Positions 54,504 to 63,423 of a stretch of DNA of 64,000 bases are shown here, piece by piece. The notes under the pieces are model-generated. The model made no database searches. It saw nothing but the letters and a program-made list of their open reading frames with translations, and was not told the DNA's origin. This stretch comes from an uncultured Odoribacter sp. Lineage in GTDB: Bacteria > Bacteroidota > Bacteroidia > Bacteroidales > Marinifilaceae. The number at the start of each line of letters is the position of its first letter. Position 1 is the stretch's first letter. A program made the position numbers and the translations under genes. The stretch is taken from positions 156,016 through 220,015 of the forward strand of contig CAJTSF010000002.1 in the NCBI GenBank assembly GCA_910578985.1, read 5' to 3'.

Positions 54504-55463
54504 TCAATAATCACCTCTGCTTTCATATCCTTTTTCCCTTTTCATCTTCAACGCCTCGATAATCCGCCTGTTCGCGTCATCTATCACCGCATTCTCCAGC
54601 GCTGCCAGATAAATCCGGGTGGTCTGCTCCGACGAATGCCCCATGCCCTCGCTGATGACCGCCACCGGCACCTGATGATTCCGGGCGACGCTCGCCCAGC
54701 TGTGACGGGACATATAGGACGAAAGCCCCTGCTCCAGCCCCAACAAATCCGACAGGCGTTTCAAGCACCGGTTGTAATACCCCAAAGCACTCTCGTATTG
54801 CCGGTAAGCCTCCCCCTCGCCCCCATCCGTCAACAGAGGAAAAACATACGACGAGCCCGAAAACGCATAACGCTCCATAATCTCCTTCATGCACGGTTCC
54901 AGGCGAACGGACAGCACCTGTGCGCTCTTGTGCCGCACGTAGCGGATAGCACCGTCCCGCACATCCGTTTTCTTCAAATAAGCCATATCGACAAATGCCA
55001 TCCCGCGCGTATAGAAACTGAACAGGAACAAATCCCGAGCCAGCCTCAAAGGACGGGAAGATTCCAAATCAAGCCCCGCCAACCGCACAATCACCTCCTC
55101 GCCCACCGCCCGCTTTCGCGTCCGGGCGATTCCGGTGTACACATGCCTGAACGGGAAAGCCTGTTCCACCAAGCGCTGCCCGACCGCCCGGTTGTACACC
55201 GCCCGCCATATCCGCATATAAAACGATACCGTGTTCCGCACCACGCCACGCCGTAACAGCCACGCATTGTAGCCGGCAACAAACCGCTCCGTCAAAGCGG
55301 CAAACGAAAGGTGCCCGTCGCCCGCATATTCCGTGAAACTGTTCAACGCCTTGCGGTAATTGCGCGCCGTCCCGAAGCGTTCGTCGTCCTCCAAGCCTTC
55401 TATTTGGCGCCGCATGAATTCCTGCACGGTCATTTTTTTGCATTTTACTCTCTTCAATGTCAT
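54504..55463 (-). CDS. Tyrosine recombinase, probable invertase of the capsule promoter (Tsr type)
   Basis: 319 residues. N-terminal SAM-like DNA-binding domain (MRRQIEGLEDDERFGTARNYRKAL near 16-40) and a catalytic domain with Arg in SFYTRGMAFVDMAYL near 165, Lys in RHKSAQVL near 190, the SYMSRHSWASVA motif near 260, and the Tyr nucleophile in GHSSEQTTRIYLA near 290. This is the Bacteroidales Tsr type that inverts nearby promoters. It is encoded 300 bases from the right site. Function as inverter is an inference from position and family. Confidence 0.88.
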   Translation of the reverse strand: MTLKRVKCKKMTVQEFMRRQIEGLEDDERFGTARNYRKALNSFTEYAGDGHLSFAALTERFVAGYNAWLLRRGVVRNTVSFYMRIWRAVYNRAVGQRLVEQAFPFRHVYTGIARTRKRAVGEEVIVRLAGLDLESSRPLRLARDLFLFSFYTRGMAFVDMAYLKKTDVRDGAIRYVRHKSAQVLSVRLEPCMKEIMERYAFSGSSYVFPLLTDGGEGEAYRQYESALGYYNRCLKRLSDLLGLEQGLSSYMSRHSWASVARNHQVPVAVISEGMGHSSEQTTRIYLAALENAVIDDANRRIIEALKMKREKGYESRGDY

Positions 55464-55523
55464 AAGTCAATTTTTTAATGATGATTTTTTCCGACCCAAA
55501 TTAGCCATAAATCCGGAACATTT

Positions 55524-55695
55524 CCGGGGGATTGCCAGGGGTTTGCCAGGGGTTTTCCGGGGGGGAACCCTATGTAAACCCTGCATACTCCCTATATCAT
55601 CCCTATGCGCGAGTAGGGATGATATAGGGTATATGTAGGAATGGAGCAGGGTTCCTCCCCGGAAAACCCCTGGCAAACCCCTGGCAACCCCCCGG
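55524..55695. repeat. 172-bp near-perfect palindrome
   Basis: Symmetric around 55609-55610. The outer arms (55524-55571 with 55648-55695) pair over about 48 bases with few mismatches. The inner arms (55590-55605 with 55614-55629) pair exactly over 16 bases with an 8-base loop. Each outer arm carries three 11-base units of the type tttgccagggg. The whole region between the recombinase gene and clpP holds no gene. It may be a mobile hairpin element, a very stable RNA structure or a terminator; see findings. Confidence 0.85.
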
Positions 55696-55822
55696 TCGTC
55701 TCCACGAAGTTTTCCTGTATTTGTCCCTTGCATTTGTCGGCAGGCAAGTGTTTGTATTATTCAGAAAAAAGTTTTTCCTTTGTTGGCGCAAAATTTATAT
55801 CATTCAGTCATTAAAAAACAAG

Positions 55823-56506
55823 ATGCCCATGAATCCGAAAGATGAATTTCAACAATATGCCCTGCACAACCGGGGAATCAGCAGTCTGAACCTGCACCGT
55901 TACCAGACGGCGACCAACAATTACATCACCCCGAACATCATCGAGGAGCGGCAGCTGAATATTGCCACGATGGACGTGTTTTCCCGCCTGATGATGGACC
56001 GCATCATTTTCCTGGGAGTGCCCATCGACGACGATGTAGCCAATATCATCATGGCGCAGTTGCTGTTCCTGGAAACGGCAGACCCGGGAAGGGATATCCA
56101 GCTTTATTTCAACAGCCCGGGGGGCTCCATTTATGCCGGACTGGGCATTTACGACACGATGCAGTTCATCAATTGCGACGTGGCGACCATCTGCACGGGA
56201 CTGGCGGCGTCGATGGCGGCGGTGCTGATTTGTTCCGGCACGAAAGGGAAACGCTCGGCGTTGCAGCATTCGCGCATCATGATCCACCAGCCGATGAGCG
56301 GCGTGCAGGGACAGGCATCCGATATCGAAATCACGTCGCGCGAGGTGTTGAAACTGAAAAAGGAGTTGTACACCATCATCTCCGAGCATTCCGGACAGCC
56401 GTACAAGAAGGTGGAAAAGGATTCCGACCGCGATTATTGGATGACGGCGGCGGAAGCCCAGGAGTACGGCATGATCGACACCATCCTGACCAGAAATAAA
56501 AAATAA
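55823..56506 (+). CDS. clpP: ATP-dependent Clp protease proteolytic subunit
   Basis: 227 residues from MPMNPKDEFQQYA (a Met two codons later is possible; an upstream frame runs into the intergenic region). The catalytic triad is clear: Ser in GLAASMAAVLICSG, His in RIMIHQPM and Asp in DSDRDYWMTAAEA. ClpP forms a tetradecameric barrel with ClpX, encoded four bases downstream. Confidence 0.96.
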   Translation: MPMNPKDEFQQYALHNRGISSLNLHRYQTATNNYITPNIIEERQLNIATMDVFSRLMMDRIIFLGVPIDDDVANIIMAQLLFLETADPGRDIQLYFNSPGGSIYAGLGIYDTMQFINCDVATICTGLAASMAAVLICSGTKGKRSALQHSRIMIHQPMSGVQGQASDIEITSREVLKLKKELYTIISEHSGQPYKKVEKDSDRDYWMTAAEAQEYGMIDTILTRNKK

Positions 56507-56510
56507 GAAG

Positions 56511-57725
56511 ATGCAAGATAAGTGTACGTTTTGCGGCAGGTCCCGTGATGAGGTGAACCTGCTGATTGCCGGGAACGACGGGTTTATTTGCGATGACTGC
56601 GCCACGCAGGCGTATGATATCGTCCAGGAGGAGATGCGTAGCCACACGCACCTCGACATGGAAGGCATCGAGGTGAAGAAACCGATGGAAATCAAAGCGT
56701 TCCTCGACGAGTATGTCATCGGGCAGGATGAAGCGAAGAAGCATCTGGCGGTGGCGGTGTACAATCATTATAAGCGACTGATGCAGAAGGGGGGGAAAGA
56801 CGATGTGGAGATTGAGAAGTCGAATATCATCATGGTGGGGCGCACGGGAACGGGCAAGACGTTGCTGGCGCGTACGATTGCCAAGATGCTGCACGTGCCG
56901 TTTACCATTGTGGATGCCACGGTGCTGACGGAAGCGGGGTATGTGGGCGAGGATATCGAGTCGATTCTCACCCGCCTGCTGCAAGCGGCGGATTATGACG
57001 TGGAGGCGGCGGAAAAAGGCATCGTGTTTATCGACGAGCTGGACAAAATCGCCCGCAAGGGAGACAATCCTTCCATCACCCGCGATGTGAGCGGGGAGGG
57101 CGTGCAGCAGGGGCTGCTGAAGCTGTTGGAGGGGTCGGTGGTGAACGTGCCGCCGCAGGGAGGGCGCAAGCACCCGGACCAGAAGATGATTCCGGTGAAC
57201 ACGAAGAATATCCTGTTCATTTGCGGAGGGGCGTTCGACGGCATCGAGAAGAAGATTGCCGCCCGCATGAATTCGATGGTCGTGGGGTTTAATGCCAGCC
57301 AGGCCATCGAGAAAATCGACCGGGAGAATTTCCTGCAATATATTGCCCCGCAGGATTTGAAGTCGTTCGGGCTGATTCCGGAAATCATCGGACGCCTTCC
57401 GGTGCTTACCTATCTGGAACCGCTGGACCGCCAGGCGTTGCGGAACATCCTGACGGAACCGAAGAATGCCATCATCCGGCAGTATGTGAAGTTGTTCGAG
57501 CTGGACGGCATCACTTTGAAGTTCGAGGAAGAGGTGTATGAATATATCGTGGACAAGGCGGTGGAGTTCCACCTGGGGGCGCGCGGGTTGCGCTCCATCT
57601 GCGAGGCCATCATGACGGACATGATGTTCGAAATCCCGTCGCAGGAACGCAAAGAGGTGACTGTCACCAAAGCATACGCGGAGGAGAAGTTGAGCCGGGT
57701 GCAAGCCCAAAAATTAAGAGCATAA
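56511..57725 (+). CDS. clpX: ATP-dependent Clp protease ATP-binding subunit ClpX
   Basis: 404 residues. N-terminal zinc finger CTFCGRSRDEVNLLIAG with CDDC, then AAA+ module with P-loop GRTGTGKTLLAR near 108, Walker B IVFIDELDKIA near 170, IGF-type pore motif region, sensor 2 and C-terminal domain with HLGARGLRSICEAIM. ClpX unfolds substrates for ClpP. The operon clpP-clpX ends in a strong hairpin. Confidence 0.97.
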   Translation: MQDKCTFCGRSRDEVNLLIAGNDGFICDDCATQAYDIVQEEMRSHTHLDMEGIEVKKPMEIKAFLDEYVIGQDEAKKHLAVAVYNHYKRLMQKGGKDDVEIEKSNIIMVGRTGTGKTLLARTIAKMLHVPFTIVDATVLTEAGYVGEDIESILTRLLQAADYDVEAAEKGIVFIDELDKIARKGDNPSITRDVSGEGVQQGLLKLLEGSVVNVPPQGGRKHPDQKMIPVNTKNILFICGGAFDGIEKKIAARMNSMVVGFNASQAIEKIDRENFLQYIAPQDLKSFGLIPEIIGRLPVLTYLEPLDRQALRNILTEPKNAIIRQYVKLFELDGITLKFEEEVYEYIVDKAVEFHLGARGLRSICEAIMTDMMFEIPSQERKEVTVTKAYAEEKLSRVQAQKLRA

Positions 57726-57730
57726 AAAAG

Positions 57731-57774
57731 ACCGGTTTTACGATGGGGGCAATATCGCCTGTCGTAAAACCGGT
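57731..57774. terminator. Bidirectional terminator between clpX and the pyrE operon
   Basis: Exact 13-base stem (57731-57743 with 57762-57774) with an 18-base loop. On the minus strand it is followed by CTTTTTTATG; on the plus strand by TGTTCTTTAT. It serves the two convergent operons. Confidence 0.85.
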
Positions 57775-57780
57775 TGTTCT

Positions 57781-58269
57781 TTATCCGAGGTTTCCTAAAA
57801 TCCCGTAAGGAATCTTGGTCAGCGCTTCGGCAAATTGGTCTATGCCTTTTTCCAGTTTGCCTTTCAGCAACATTTTCATCATCATGTTCAATTCGCCCTG
57901 GAAGGTGATTTTCATGCGGGTGTCGTAAGGAGCGTTCTCCAGCAATTGAATCCAGATGTTGAAGTCAAAGGGCAGGGCGCCTTCGCCGCCCAATTTGATG
58001 AGTTTGGGCTCTTCCCGCTCGACAATCCGCACCGCCACTTCCCCCATGCGCTTGACCTTGATGTAGCAGGCATCTTCGCCGAATTGGATGTCCTCTATCT
58101 GTTCGGATATTTTTGCCAGCTGATCGTTGTTCGCCATCCCCCCCATGCCCATCTGTTTCGCCATTTGGAAGAGGCGACCGATGCGGCTGAAATCGGAAAG
58201 GAGTTTGTAGACGTCCCGGATGGGGCTGTCGATTTTGTGCACGCTGCTTGCAATCTTCGTCGTAGACAT
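57781..58269 (-). CDS. SRPBCC-fold protein
   Basis: 162 residues. Start IASSVHKIDSPIRDVYKLLSDFSRIGRLF is the typical beginning of SRPBCC/START-like proteins, with a helix-grip fold and an amphipathic C-terminal helix (GKLEKGIDQFAEALTKIPYG). These bind hydrophobic ligands or lipids. It is encoded 13 bases after pyrE, and this pairing is seen in other Bacteroidota, but no functional link to pyrimidines is established. Confidence 0.8.
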   Translation of the reverse strand: MSTTKIASSVHKIDSPIRDVYKLLSDFSRIGRLFQMAKQMGMGGMANNDQLAKISEQIEDIQFGEDACYIKVKRMGEVAVRIVEREEPKLIKLGGEGALPFDFNIWIQLLENAPYDTRMKITFQGELNMMMKMLLKGKLEKGIDQFAEALTKIPYGILGNLG

Positions 58270-58282
58270 AGCGAATCCCGGC

Positions 58283-58912
58283 TTATTGGTAGCTTTCAGG
58301 GCTTAAACGCCACTCTTTCAGTTTTTCCACCTGTTCGGGTTTCACGTAACCGATGCGCACGGCGAGGTCTATCATGGCGTTGTAGTTGCTCAACGTGGTC
58401 AGTTCGCAACGGGCAGCGGCAAAGTTGTCCAGCGCTTTCTGGAAGCCGTAGGTGAAAATGGCAGCCATGCCCAGGACTTCACAACCGGCATTGCGCAACG
58501 CTTCCACCGCCTGCAGGCTGGAGCCGCCCGTGGAAATCAGGTCTTCGATGACCACGACTTTCTGCCCGGCTTTGTATTCGCCTTCAATCAGGTTCTCCAA
58601 TCCGTGGCTCTTGGCAGATGAACGGACGTAGATGAACGGGAGATTGAGTTCCTGCGCCACCAATACGCCCTGCGCGATGGCACCCGTCGCCACGCCGGCA
58701 ATGACCTCCGCCCGGGGATATTTTTCCCGAATCAAAGCGGCAAACTGTTCTTTGATGTAGGAACGCACTTCGGGATAGGACAAGGTTTTGCGGTTGTCGC
58801 AATAGATCGGCGATTTCCATCCGGAAGCCCAGGTGAACGGCTGGTCGGGCTGTAATTTGATAGCCTTGATGTCCAATAAATAGGAGGCTACTTTTTCTGC
58901 AACTGTGTTCAT
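58283..58912 (-). CDS. pyrE: Orotate phosphoribosyltransferase
   Basis: 209 residues. PRTase fold with YCDNRKTLSYPEVRSYIKEQ near 35-55, YVRSSAKSHGLENLIEGEY near 95-115 (flexible loop) and the PRPP-binding motif VVVIEDLISTGGSSLQAVEAL near 122-142. It converts orotate and PRPP to OMP. First gene of the operon with the SRPBCC gene. The NUDIX gene is divergent with a short gap. Confidence 0.96.
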   Translation of the reverse strand: MNTVAEKVASYLLDIKAIKLQPDQPFTWASGWKSPIYCDNRKTLSYPEVRSYIKEQFAALIREKYPRAEVIAGVATGAIAQGVLVAQELNLPFIYVRSSAKSHGLENLIEGEYKAGQKVVVIEDLISTGGSSLQAVEALRNAGCEVLGMAAIFTYGFQKALDNFAAARCELTTLSNYNAMIDLAVRIGYVKPEQVEKLKEWRLSPESYQ

Positions 58913-58952
58913 TTTTATCTATTTTTGTGATGATTATTCTAAGGTGTTGCAA

Positions 58953-59564
58953 ATGTATAAAGTATTTTTCAAAGATAGTTGCTTTTTGCTGACCGATGAA
59001 AGAAATTTCCCCCGGGAGGCGACGCATTTTTTGGCATACGGAAAGGAGGAGGAGATGCAGGCGTTTGTTTTTCAACTGCTTCAAGGCCCGCATGCGTTTT
59101 TTGCCGTCATCCGGTATGACGATGCGGAAGAGTTGTTCGCCCGCTTCCAAGCGTGTTTCCGCACGGTGGAAGCGGCGGGAGGGGCGGTATGGGAAGGGGG
59201 GCGGTTGTTGGTCATCAAACGTTTCGGCGTGTATGACCTGCCGAAAGGCCATCGGGAAGCCGGCGAAACGGTGGAAGAGTGCGCGGTGCGCGAAGTGGAA
59301 GAGGAATGCGGGGTGCACGGGGTGCGCATCACCTCTCCGCTGGCAGAAACGTGGCACATTTACGAAAGGGAGCAGGTGTGGCATCTGAAAAGGACTTATT
59401 GGTATGCCATGGATTGCCCGCCCGATTCTCCGCTCACGCCGCAGACGGAAGAGGGTATTGAAGCGGTGTTCTGGCTGCCGGCAGAGGAAATTGAAGAAGC
59501 GGCGCAAGAGACTTATCCCTCGCTAAGGGATATATTCCTGATGATGCGGCGTATTTCGGGGTAA
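58953..59564 (+). CDS. NUDIX hydrolase
   Basis: 203 residues from MYKVFFKDSCFLLTDE; earlier starts lie in the pyrE leader. An N-terminal domain of about 65 residues precedes a complete Nudix box (GHREAGETVEECAVREVEEECG, near residues 106-127, with REVEEE metal ligands). The substrate is not evident. Its last 52 bases overlap the convergent APH-fold gene. Confidence 0.87.
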   Translation: MYKVFFKDSCFLLTDERNFPREATHFLAYGKEEEMQAFVFQLLQGPHAFFAVIRYDDAEELFARFQACFRTVEAAGGAVWEGGRLLVIKRFGVYDLPKGHREAGETVEECAVREVEEECGVHGVRITSPLAETWHIYEREQVWHLKRTYWYAMDCPPDSPLTPQTEEGIEAVFWLPAEEIEEAAQETYPSLRDIFLMMRRISG

Positions 59565-60505
59565 TCCGTGCCCAGTTTGCCCGATTCGAAAAGGTGGTGT
59601 ACGCTCTGCACGCCCGGAGCGATGGAGTCGAGGAAGTGCGGTTTGCGCTCGTGCAATCCCCGCAAGCCGAAAGCGCCCAGCGCCTGCAGCAGGCGGATCA
59701 GGACGAAGCGGTGGTAATCCCGGCGGAATTTCTCCTGCCCTACCGGCGCATAAGCCTGCAACTCCCGGATGTAGTAGTCCAGCAATTCTTCCCGCTGCGC
59801 GTCCGGCATGGCGACAATGGCATCATACAGGAGCGAGGCGACATCGTAATGCAGTGCCCCCTGCCTGCCGCCCTGGTAGTCGATGAACCATACGCCGTCT
59901 TCCTTTACCATGATGTTGCGCGACTGGAAATCCCGGAACATGAATGTCCGGGCAGGCACTGCACAGACCTGGTCCAACAAGGCGGAAAAATCGTCTTCCA
60001 AAGCGTCTTCCGAGAAAGCCGCTCCGTACAAGCGCAAAAAGCAGTATTTGAAGTAGTTCAAATCCCATTGGATGCTCCGCCGGTCGAACACGGGGCGGGG
60101 TACGCACGACGAATAATCCATTCCCGGAACGAATTGGAAGCGTAGCAGTTCGGAAAGCGCCTGCCGGTAAAGTCCCATACATGCCTCACTCCATTTTCCA
60201 TCCCGGCATTGTTCTTGCACCACATCCAAAAGCGTTTTCCTGCCCAAATCCTCCTGCAGGTAGGTCAAACCGTCCTCCGCCACCTCTAAAATACGAGGCA
60301 CGCGCAAACCGTATGCTTTGAAATGACGGGAGAAGCGGATGAAGAGGTCGTTTTCTTCCAATGCGGCATTGTACACTCCGATATAAGTGGAGCCGTCGTC
60401 GGAAATCCTGTAGTATCTTCGCGCGGAACCCGACAAGGGCAAGGCTTCCAAACGCCCTTTGTTTCCCGAAAAGGTTTCAAACAAAGTTGCGATTTTATCT
60501 TCCAT
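59513..60505 (-). CDS. APH-fold phosphotransferase
   Basis: 330 residues from MEDKIATLFETFSG (a Met three codons upstream has the purine-rich stretch too close). Motifs: YYRISDDGSTYIGVYN near 31-46, Brenner motif MFRDFQSRNIMV near 195-207 and Mg-binding IDYQGGRQGALHYDVASLL near 213-232. It resembles AmgK-type kinases that phosphorylate the anomeric hydroxyl of amino sugars in cell-wall recycling; in that pathway it is usually next to a nucleotidyltransferase, which is absent here. True antibiotic resistance is unlikely. Confidence 0.82.
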   Translation of the reverse strand: MEDKIATLFETFSGNKGRLEALPLSGSARRYYRISDDGSTYIGVYNAALEENDLFIRFSRHFKAYGLRVPRILEVAEDGLTYLQEDLGRKTLLDVVQEQCRDGKWSEACMGLYRQALSELLRFQFVPGMDYSSCVPRPVFDRRSIQWDLNYFKYCFLRLYGAAFSEDALEDDFSALLDQVCAVPARTFMFRDFQSRNIMVKEDGVWFIDYQGGRQGALHYDVASLLYDAIVAMPDAQREELLDYYIRELQAYAPVGQEKFRRDYHRFVLIRLLQALGAFGLRGLHERKPHFLDSIAPGVQSVHHLFESGKLGTDYPEIRRIIRNISLSEG

Positions 60506-60519
60506 AAACGGCATTTCCT

Positions 60520-60675
60520 TCAATTGGATTTGTTCAAAATCACCAGCGCGGCAATCACACCGGGCACCCAGCCCGCCAAAGTGAGCAGAAATACAATCAA
60601 TATGGAGCCACACCCCTTATCCAATACGGCAAGCGGAGGAAACAATATAGCAAGCAATACTCTCAAAAATGACAT
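60520..60675 (-). CDS. Pmp3/YqaE-family small membrane protein
   Basis: 51 residues, begins MSFLRVLLAILFPPLAVLDK and ends ALVILNKSN. Two membrane helices with the family pattern (FPPLAV, then DKGCGS and LTLAGWVPGVIAAL) identify it as Pmp3 (YqaE), a small stress-linked membrane protein in many bacteria. The gene is too short for many gene finders. It is followed by the APH-fold gene 14 bases later, so it may be cotranscribed. A TATCTTTG -7 box lies at 60702-60709 upstream. Confidence 0.85.
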   Translation of the reverse strand: MSFLRVLLAILFPPLAVLDKGCGSILIVFLLTLAGWVPGVIAALVILNKSN

Positions 60676-60767
60676 CTGTTTTTGTTTTTAGTTCACTTTT
60701 GCAAAGATAATCACTTGAATGAAATAAGCACGTTCTGAGGGAAAAAATGTGGAGTGTTACGCATCTA

Positions 60768-61376
60768 TCATCCGGGAAATAAAGAGCAGAACCCTTGTTT
60801 GTTGAATTGATAGTACATTTCGATGCGCTCGGGCGTGTCGTTTTCCAACAAAAGCAATAATTCGCGGGCAAATTCAAGCGTTGCCGAACCGTTTGCCGTA
60901 ACCACATTCCCATCGCTGACCGCTTGCTCAGACACATACATCGCAGCATTGGTATAATTCTCACCGCCCCAGAATTTCAATTGCTCCAAACCGTTACCCG
61001 TATGCCGGATGTTATTGAGGAAGCCATGCTTAGCCATGAAAGAAGCGGCATTGCAAATTGCCCCGACAATCTTCCCGCTTTTTATCGCCTTGTCCACCAT
61101 CGGTACGACTTTTTCAGCTATGGCTGTAGACCAACCGAATCCGCCTATCAACACAAGGGCGGCATAATCATCGGGCATGGTATCGAAAGAATAATCCGGC
61201 AAGGTCCGGAATCCGCCAATGGATTTCACCGGTTCCATCGTCGGAGCCACCGTTTTATTGACATATCGGGGTGAGGTTTTGAGTGATTGCTCATCGGACG
61301 CAATTGCCTGCGAAAGGTATACCGCTTCATGCGCAGCATAGTCCGGCAGGAGGATATAAAGGATTTCGTTGTTCAT
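60768..61376 (-). CDS. DJ-1/PfpI family protein
   Basis: 202 residues. The nucleophile elbow Cys is in VGAICNAASFMAKHGFL near residue 110, and ILLPDYAAHEAVYLSQAI near residue 8 and ALVLIGGFGWS near 75 complete the DJ-1/PfpI fold. The usual His partner is not evident near the elbow. DJ-1-type proteins are glyoxalases, chaperones or amidotransferase-like; the specific role is unknown. Confidence 0.82.
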   Translation of the reverse strand: MNNEILYILLPDYAAHEAVYLSQAIASDEQSLKTSPRYVNKTVAPTMEPVKSIGGFRTLPDYSFDTMPDDYAALVLIGGFGWSTAIAEKVVPMVDKAIKSGKIVGAICNAASFMAKHGFLNNIRHTGNGLEQLKFWGGENYTNAAMYVSEQAVSDGNVVTANGSATLEFARELLLLLENDTPERIEMYYQFNKQGFCSLFPG

Positions 61377-61404
61377 TGGATTTATTTATTATTTGAATGT
61401 TATT

Positions 61405-61974
61405 TCAATATTCAAGCAGCCTTCCATTATCATTCCAATCCCCAATCATCTCGCCTTTCGCACTGGCTTCAATCAATTTATGTAATCGGCTGGCGAATAG
61501 TTCAGGATAAGATTGATTCCTTTGAATAGTGTCTATCCGCACCCTTTGATATAAGGGATGAAACGATTGGAAATGATTCCATGCGACAGGATTTGCCTTG
61601 AAGGCTTTAAGAATCTCCGGCGCGATTTGAAATTCGGCTGAAAGGTCAGGACATGCGGCACGACCGTTGTCTGTCATCAATCCCAAGGCTTCCAGTCGGC
61701 GGCATCGCTCCTTGTTTAACTCCGACCATTGGCTGTTTTTCGAGCGTCTGCCGAAACGTTGCAAGGTTACACCGTTCATATTCTTGACTGTCGAATCTAT
61801 CCAGCCGAAGCACAAGGCCTCTTCCACCGCATCAAGATACCATAGGGCATTCTTCGGAGCTATTTTTCCGCGTTTCACCGCAATCCAACACTCCGTTTCT
61901 ATGGCATGGTTTTTAATCAACCATTGACGAAAATCCGTACGGATAACTATAGGAAGTATGTTTTTAGGCGTCAT
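61405..61974 (-). CDS. YdeI/OmpD-associated family protein
   Basis: 189 residues from MTPKNILPIVIRTDFRQWL; the eight-codon upstream extension lies inside the neighbour. Family pattern: ALWYLDAVEEALCFGWIDSTVKNMNGVTLQRFGRRSKNSQWSELNKERCRRLEALGLM-type region (positions about 45-105, with FGWIDS and RR.S.SW motifs) typical of the bacteriocin-protection YdeI/OmpD-associated group. Function not proven. The start overlaps the end of the GNAT gene by 11 bases. Confidence 0.75.
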   Translation of the reverse strand: MTPKNILPIVIRTDFRQWLIKNHAIETECWIAVKRGKIAPKNALWYLDAVEEALCFGWIDSTVKNMNGVTLQRFGRRSKNSQWSELNKERCRRLEALGLMTDNGRAACPDLSAEFQIAPEILKAFKANPVAWNHFQSFHPLYQRVRIDTIQRNQSYPELFASRLHKLIEASAKGEMIGDWNDNGRLLEY

Positions 61975-62494
61975 TCCCCACACATTTATATAAAACATGT
62001 TCTTTGAGGCGATGTCCGTCGGGCAATGCCGGATGAAAGAATTTGCCCATTTGCTTCATTCCAATCTTCTGCATGACGCGTTCGGACCTATGATTGCATG
62101 CGGCTGTAAAAGAATATATCTGAGTGAATAATCTCTTTTCACAGGCATAATCAAGACAAGCCTGTGCGGCTTCCGTCGCATATCCTTGATTCCAATACTT
62201 ATTATTCAGCCTCCAGCCAATCTCTACTCCGGGAGAAAATTCAGCATCAAAATCAAACCGATGAAACCCCGTGTAACCGATAAACTTACCACTACTTTTC
62301 AACTCTACGGCATATAAACCGAATCCGTATTCCGCAAATTCACGGATGATACGATAATAAAAATCGCGAGTTTCCTCAAAAGACAAAATCTTCGGCAAAT
62401 ATTCCATGACTGCCTTATTCCGATTCATTTCCGCAAAAGGCTCTACATCATCTTTAGTCCATTCTCGTAATATCAGTCGCTCCGTCTCAATCAT
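61964..62494 (-). CDS. GNAT-family N-acetyltransferase, RimJ/RimL type
   Basis: 176 residues. MIETERLILREWTKDDVEPFAEMN at the start and the acyl-CoA-binding EIGWRLNNKYWNQGYATEAAQACLDYA near 90-115 (with the NQGYATEA loop) are typical of RimJ/RimL-type acetyltransferases. The last motif is RSERVMQKIGMKQMG. The substrate is unknown. Confidence 0.88.
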   Translation of the reverse strand: MIETERLILREWTKDDVEPFAEMNRNKAVMEYLPKILSFEETRDFYYRIIREFAEYGFGLYAVELKSSGKFIGYTGFHRFDFDAEFSPGVEIGWRLNNKYWNQGYATEAAQACLDYACEKRLFTQIYSFTAACNHRSERVMQKIGMKQMGKFFHPALPDGHRLKEHVLYKCVGNDA

Positions 62495-62497
62495 GAT

Positions 62498-63400
62498 TCA
62501 GAGAATAATATGTTGATAAACAATCTCAGAAATATCGGCAATCATTTGCTCCGTTTCAACCATATTCTTTTGTGAAGACTTTATAAATACAGCTATGGCA
62601 TAATACCGTCCTATAGGAAGCCTTACAAAACCGACATCATTAATTCCTTGAGGCAGACCGTTTAAAGACATAAAACCGGTCCCGGTTTTATGACCGATAA
62701 CAGCATTAGTCTGCAAAAACGGCTCAGCCAAACGTTCCTTTCCAGTTTGACATCCGACCAAAGTTTCTATTAAAAATTTTTGATAAATCGGCTTATAAAG
62801 TGGTTCGGTAAACAATTTATAAATCAAAGTGGCTGCAGCTAATGGATAATTCCAGTTTTTAGAAGATGCCTCATGATTTTCAAACATATCACGCTCATTT
62901 GCCCGTATTGCAAAATCTTCCACCCCCAATGTCCTGATATATTTATCCGTTTCCTCTAATCCGACAATGCGATCAAATAAAATATCACACGCAATATTAT
63001 CGCTCTGCTGTAAAGAATACTTCAACAATTCGGCAATGGATAAAGAAACTTTTCCGGAAAGATATTTATCTCGCAACGGACTATAAGTTCCCGAATACAA
63101 CTCTTCACGTTCTATCAAAATACATGAATCCAATGCAACTCCACGCTTTTGCAAAACATCTGCCACAGCTAAAGCCTGATACAGTTTCAAGACGCTATTC
63201 ATTGGATAAGGAGAAGCATTATTTACACAAATCGTATCATGTGCATCCATAATTACAGCCACTCCTATTTCCGCACGACAAGACTGGATGTAATGCTCCA
63301 ATTTAGATTTTAAGATATTGTCTTGAGCACATGCATTCATTGGGCACCCTCTTACCACAACAAAAAACAATAGCAATTTCAAGCCAAATCTAATGCCCAT
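62498..63400 (-). CDS. Class A beta-lactamase, CfxA/PER-like
   Basis: 300 residues. Signal peptide ends near ACAQ. Motifs: SxxK as SVLK near residue 68, SDN in QQSDNIACD near 133, omega-loop Glu in the ANERDM segment near 165 (PER/CfxA type), and KTG in IGHKTGTGF near 235. All catalytic motifs are present. Such enzymes are common in Bacteroidales and act mainly on cephalosporins and penicillins; the spectrum cannot be read. No mobile element is next to it; it lies just downstream of the rRNA operon. Confidence 0.88.
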   Translation of the reverse strand: MGIRFGLKLLLFFVVVRGCPMNACAQDNILKSKLEHYIQSCRAEIGVAVIMDAHDTICVNNASPYPMNSVLKLYQALAVADVLQKRGVALDSCILIEREELYSGTYSPLRDKYLSGKVSLSIAELLKYSLQQSDNIACDILFDRIVGLEETDKYIRTLGVEDFAIRANERDMFENHEASSKNWNYPLAAATLIYKLFTEPLYKPIYQKFLIETLVGCQTGKERLAEPFLQTNAVIGHKTGTGFMSLNGLPQGINDVGFVRLPIGRYYAIAVFIKSSQKNMVETEQMIADISEIVYQHIIL

Positions 63401-63423
63401 ATATCAGTCAAATTATTCATGTG

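Noticed and set aside
54504..55463. Recombinase as the integrase of a conjugative element
   Set aside because: No transfer or mobilisation genes nearby, and the sites flanking the capsule promoter give a simpler role.
55360..55733. Two open frames on opposite strands with the same RGLPGVFRGGTL stretch
   Set aside because: The similarity is due to the palindrome being read on both strands, not to a pair of genes.
59513..60505. Aminoglycoside resistance gene
   Set aside because: The APH fold is shared by many kinases; family features fit cell-wall sugar kinases better and there is no resistance context.
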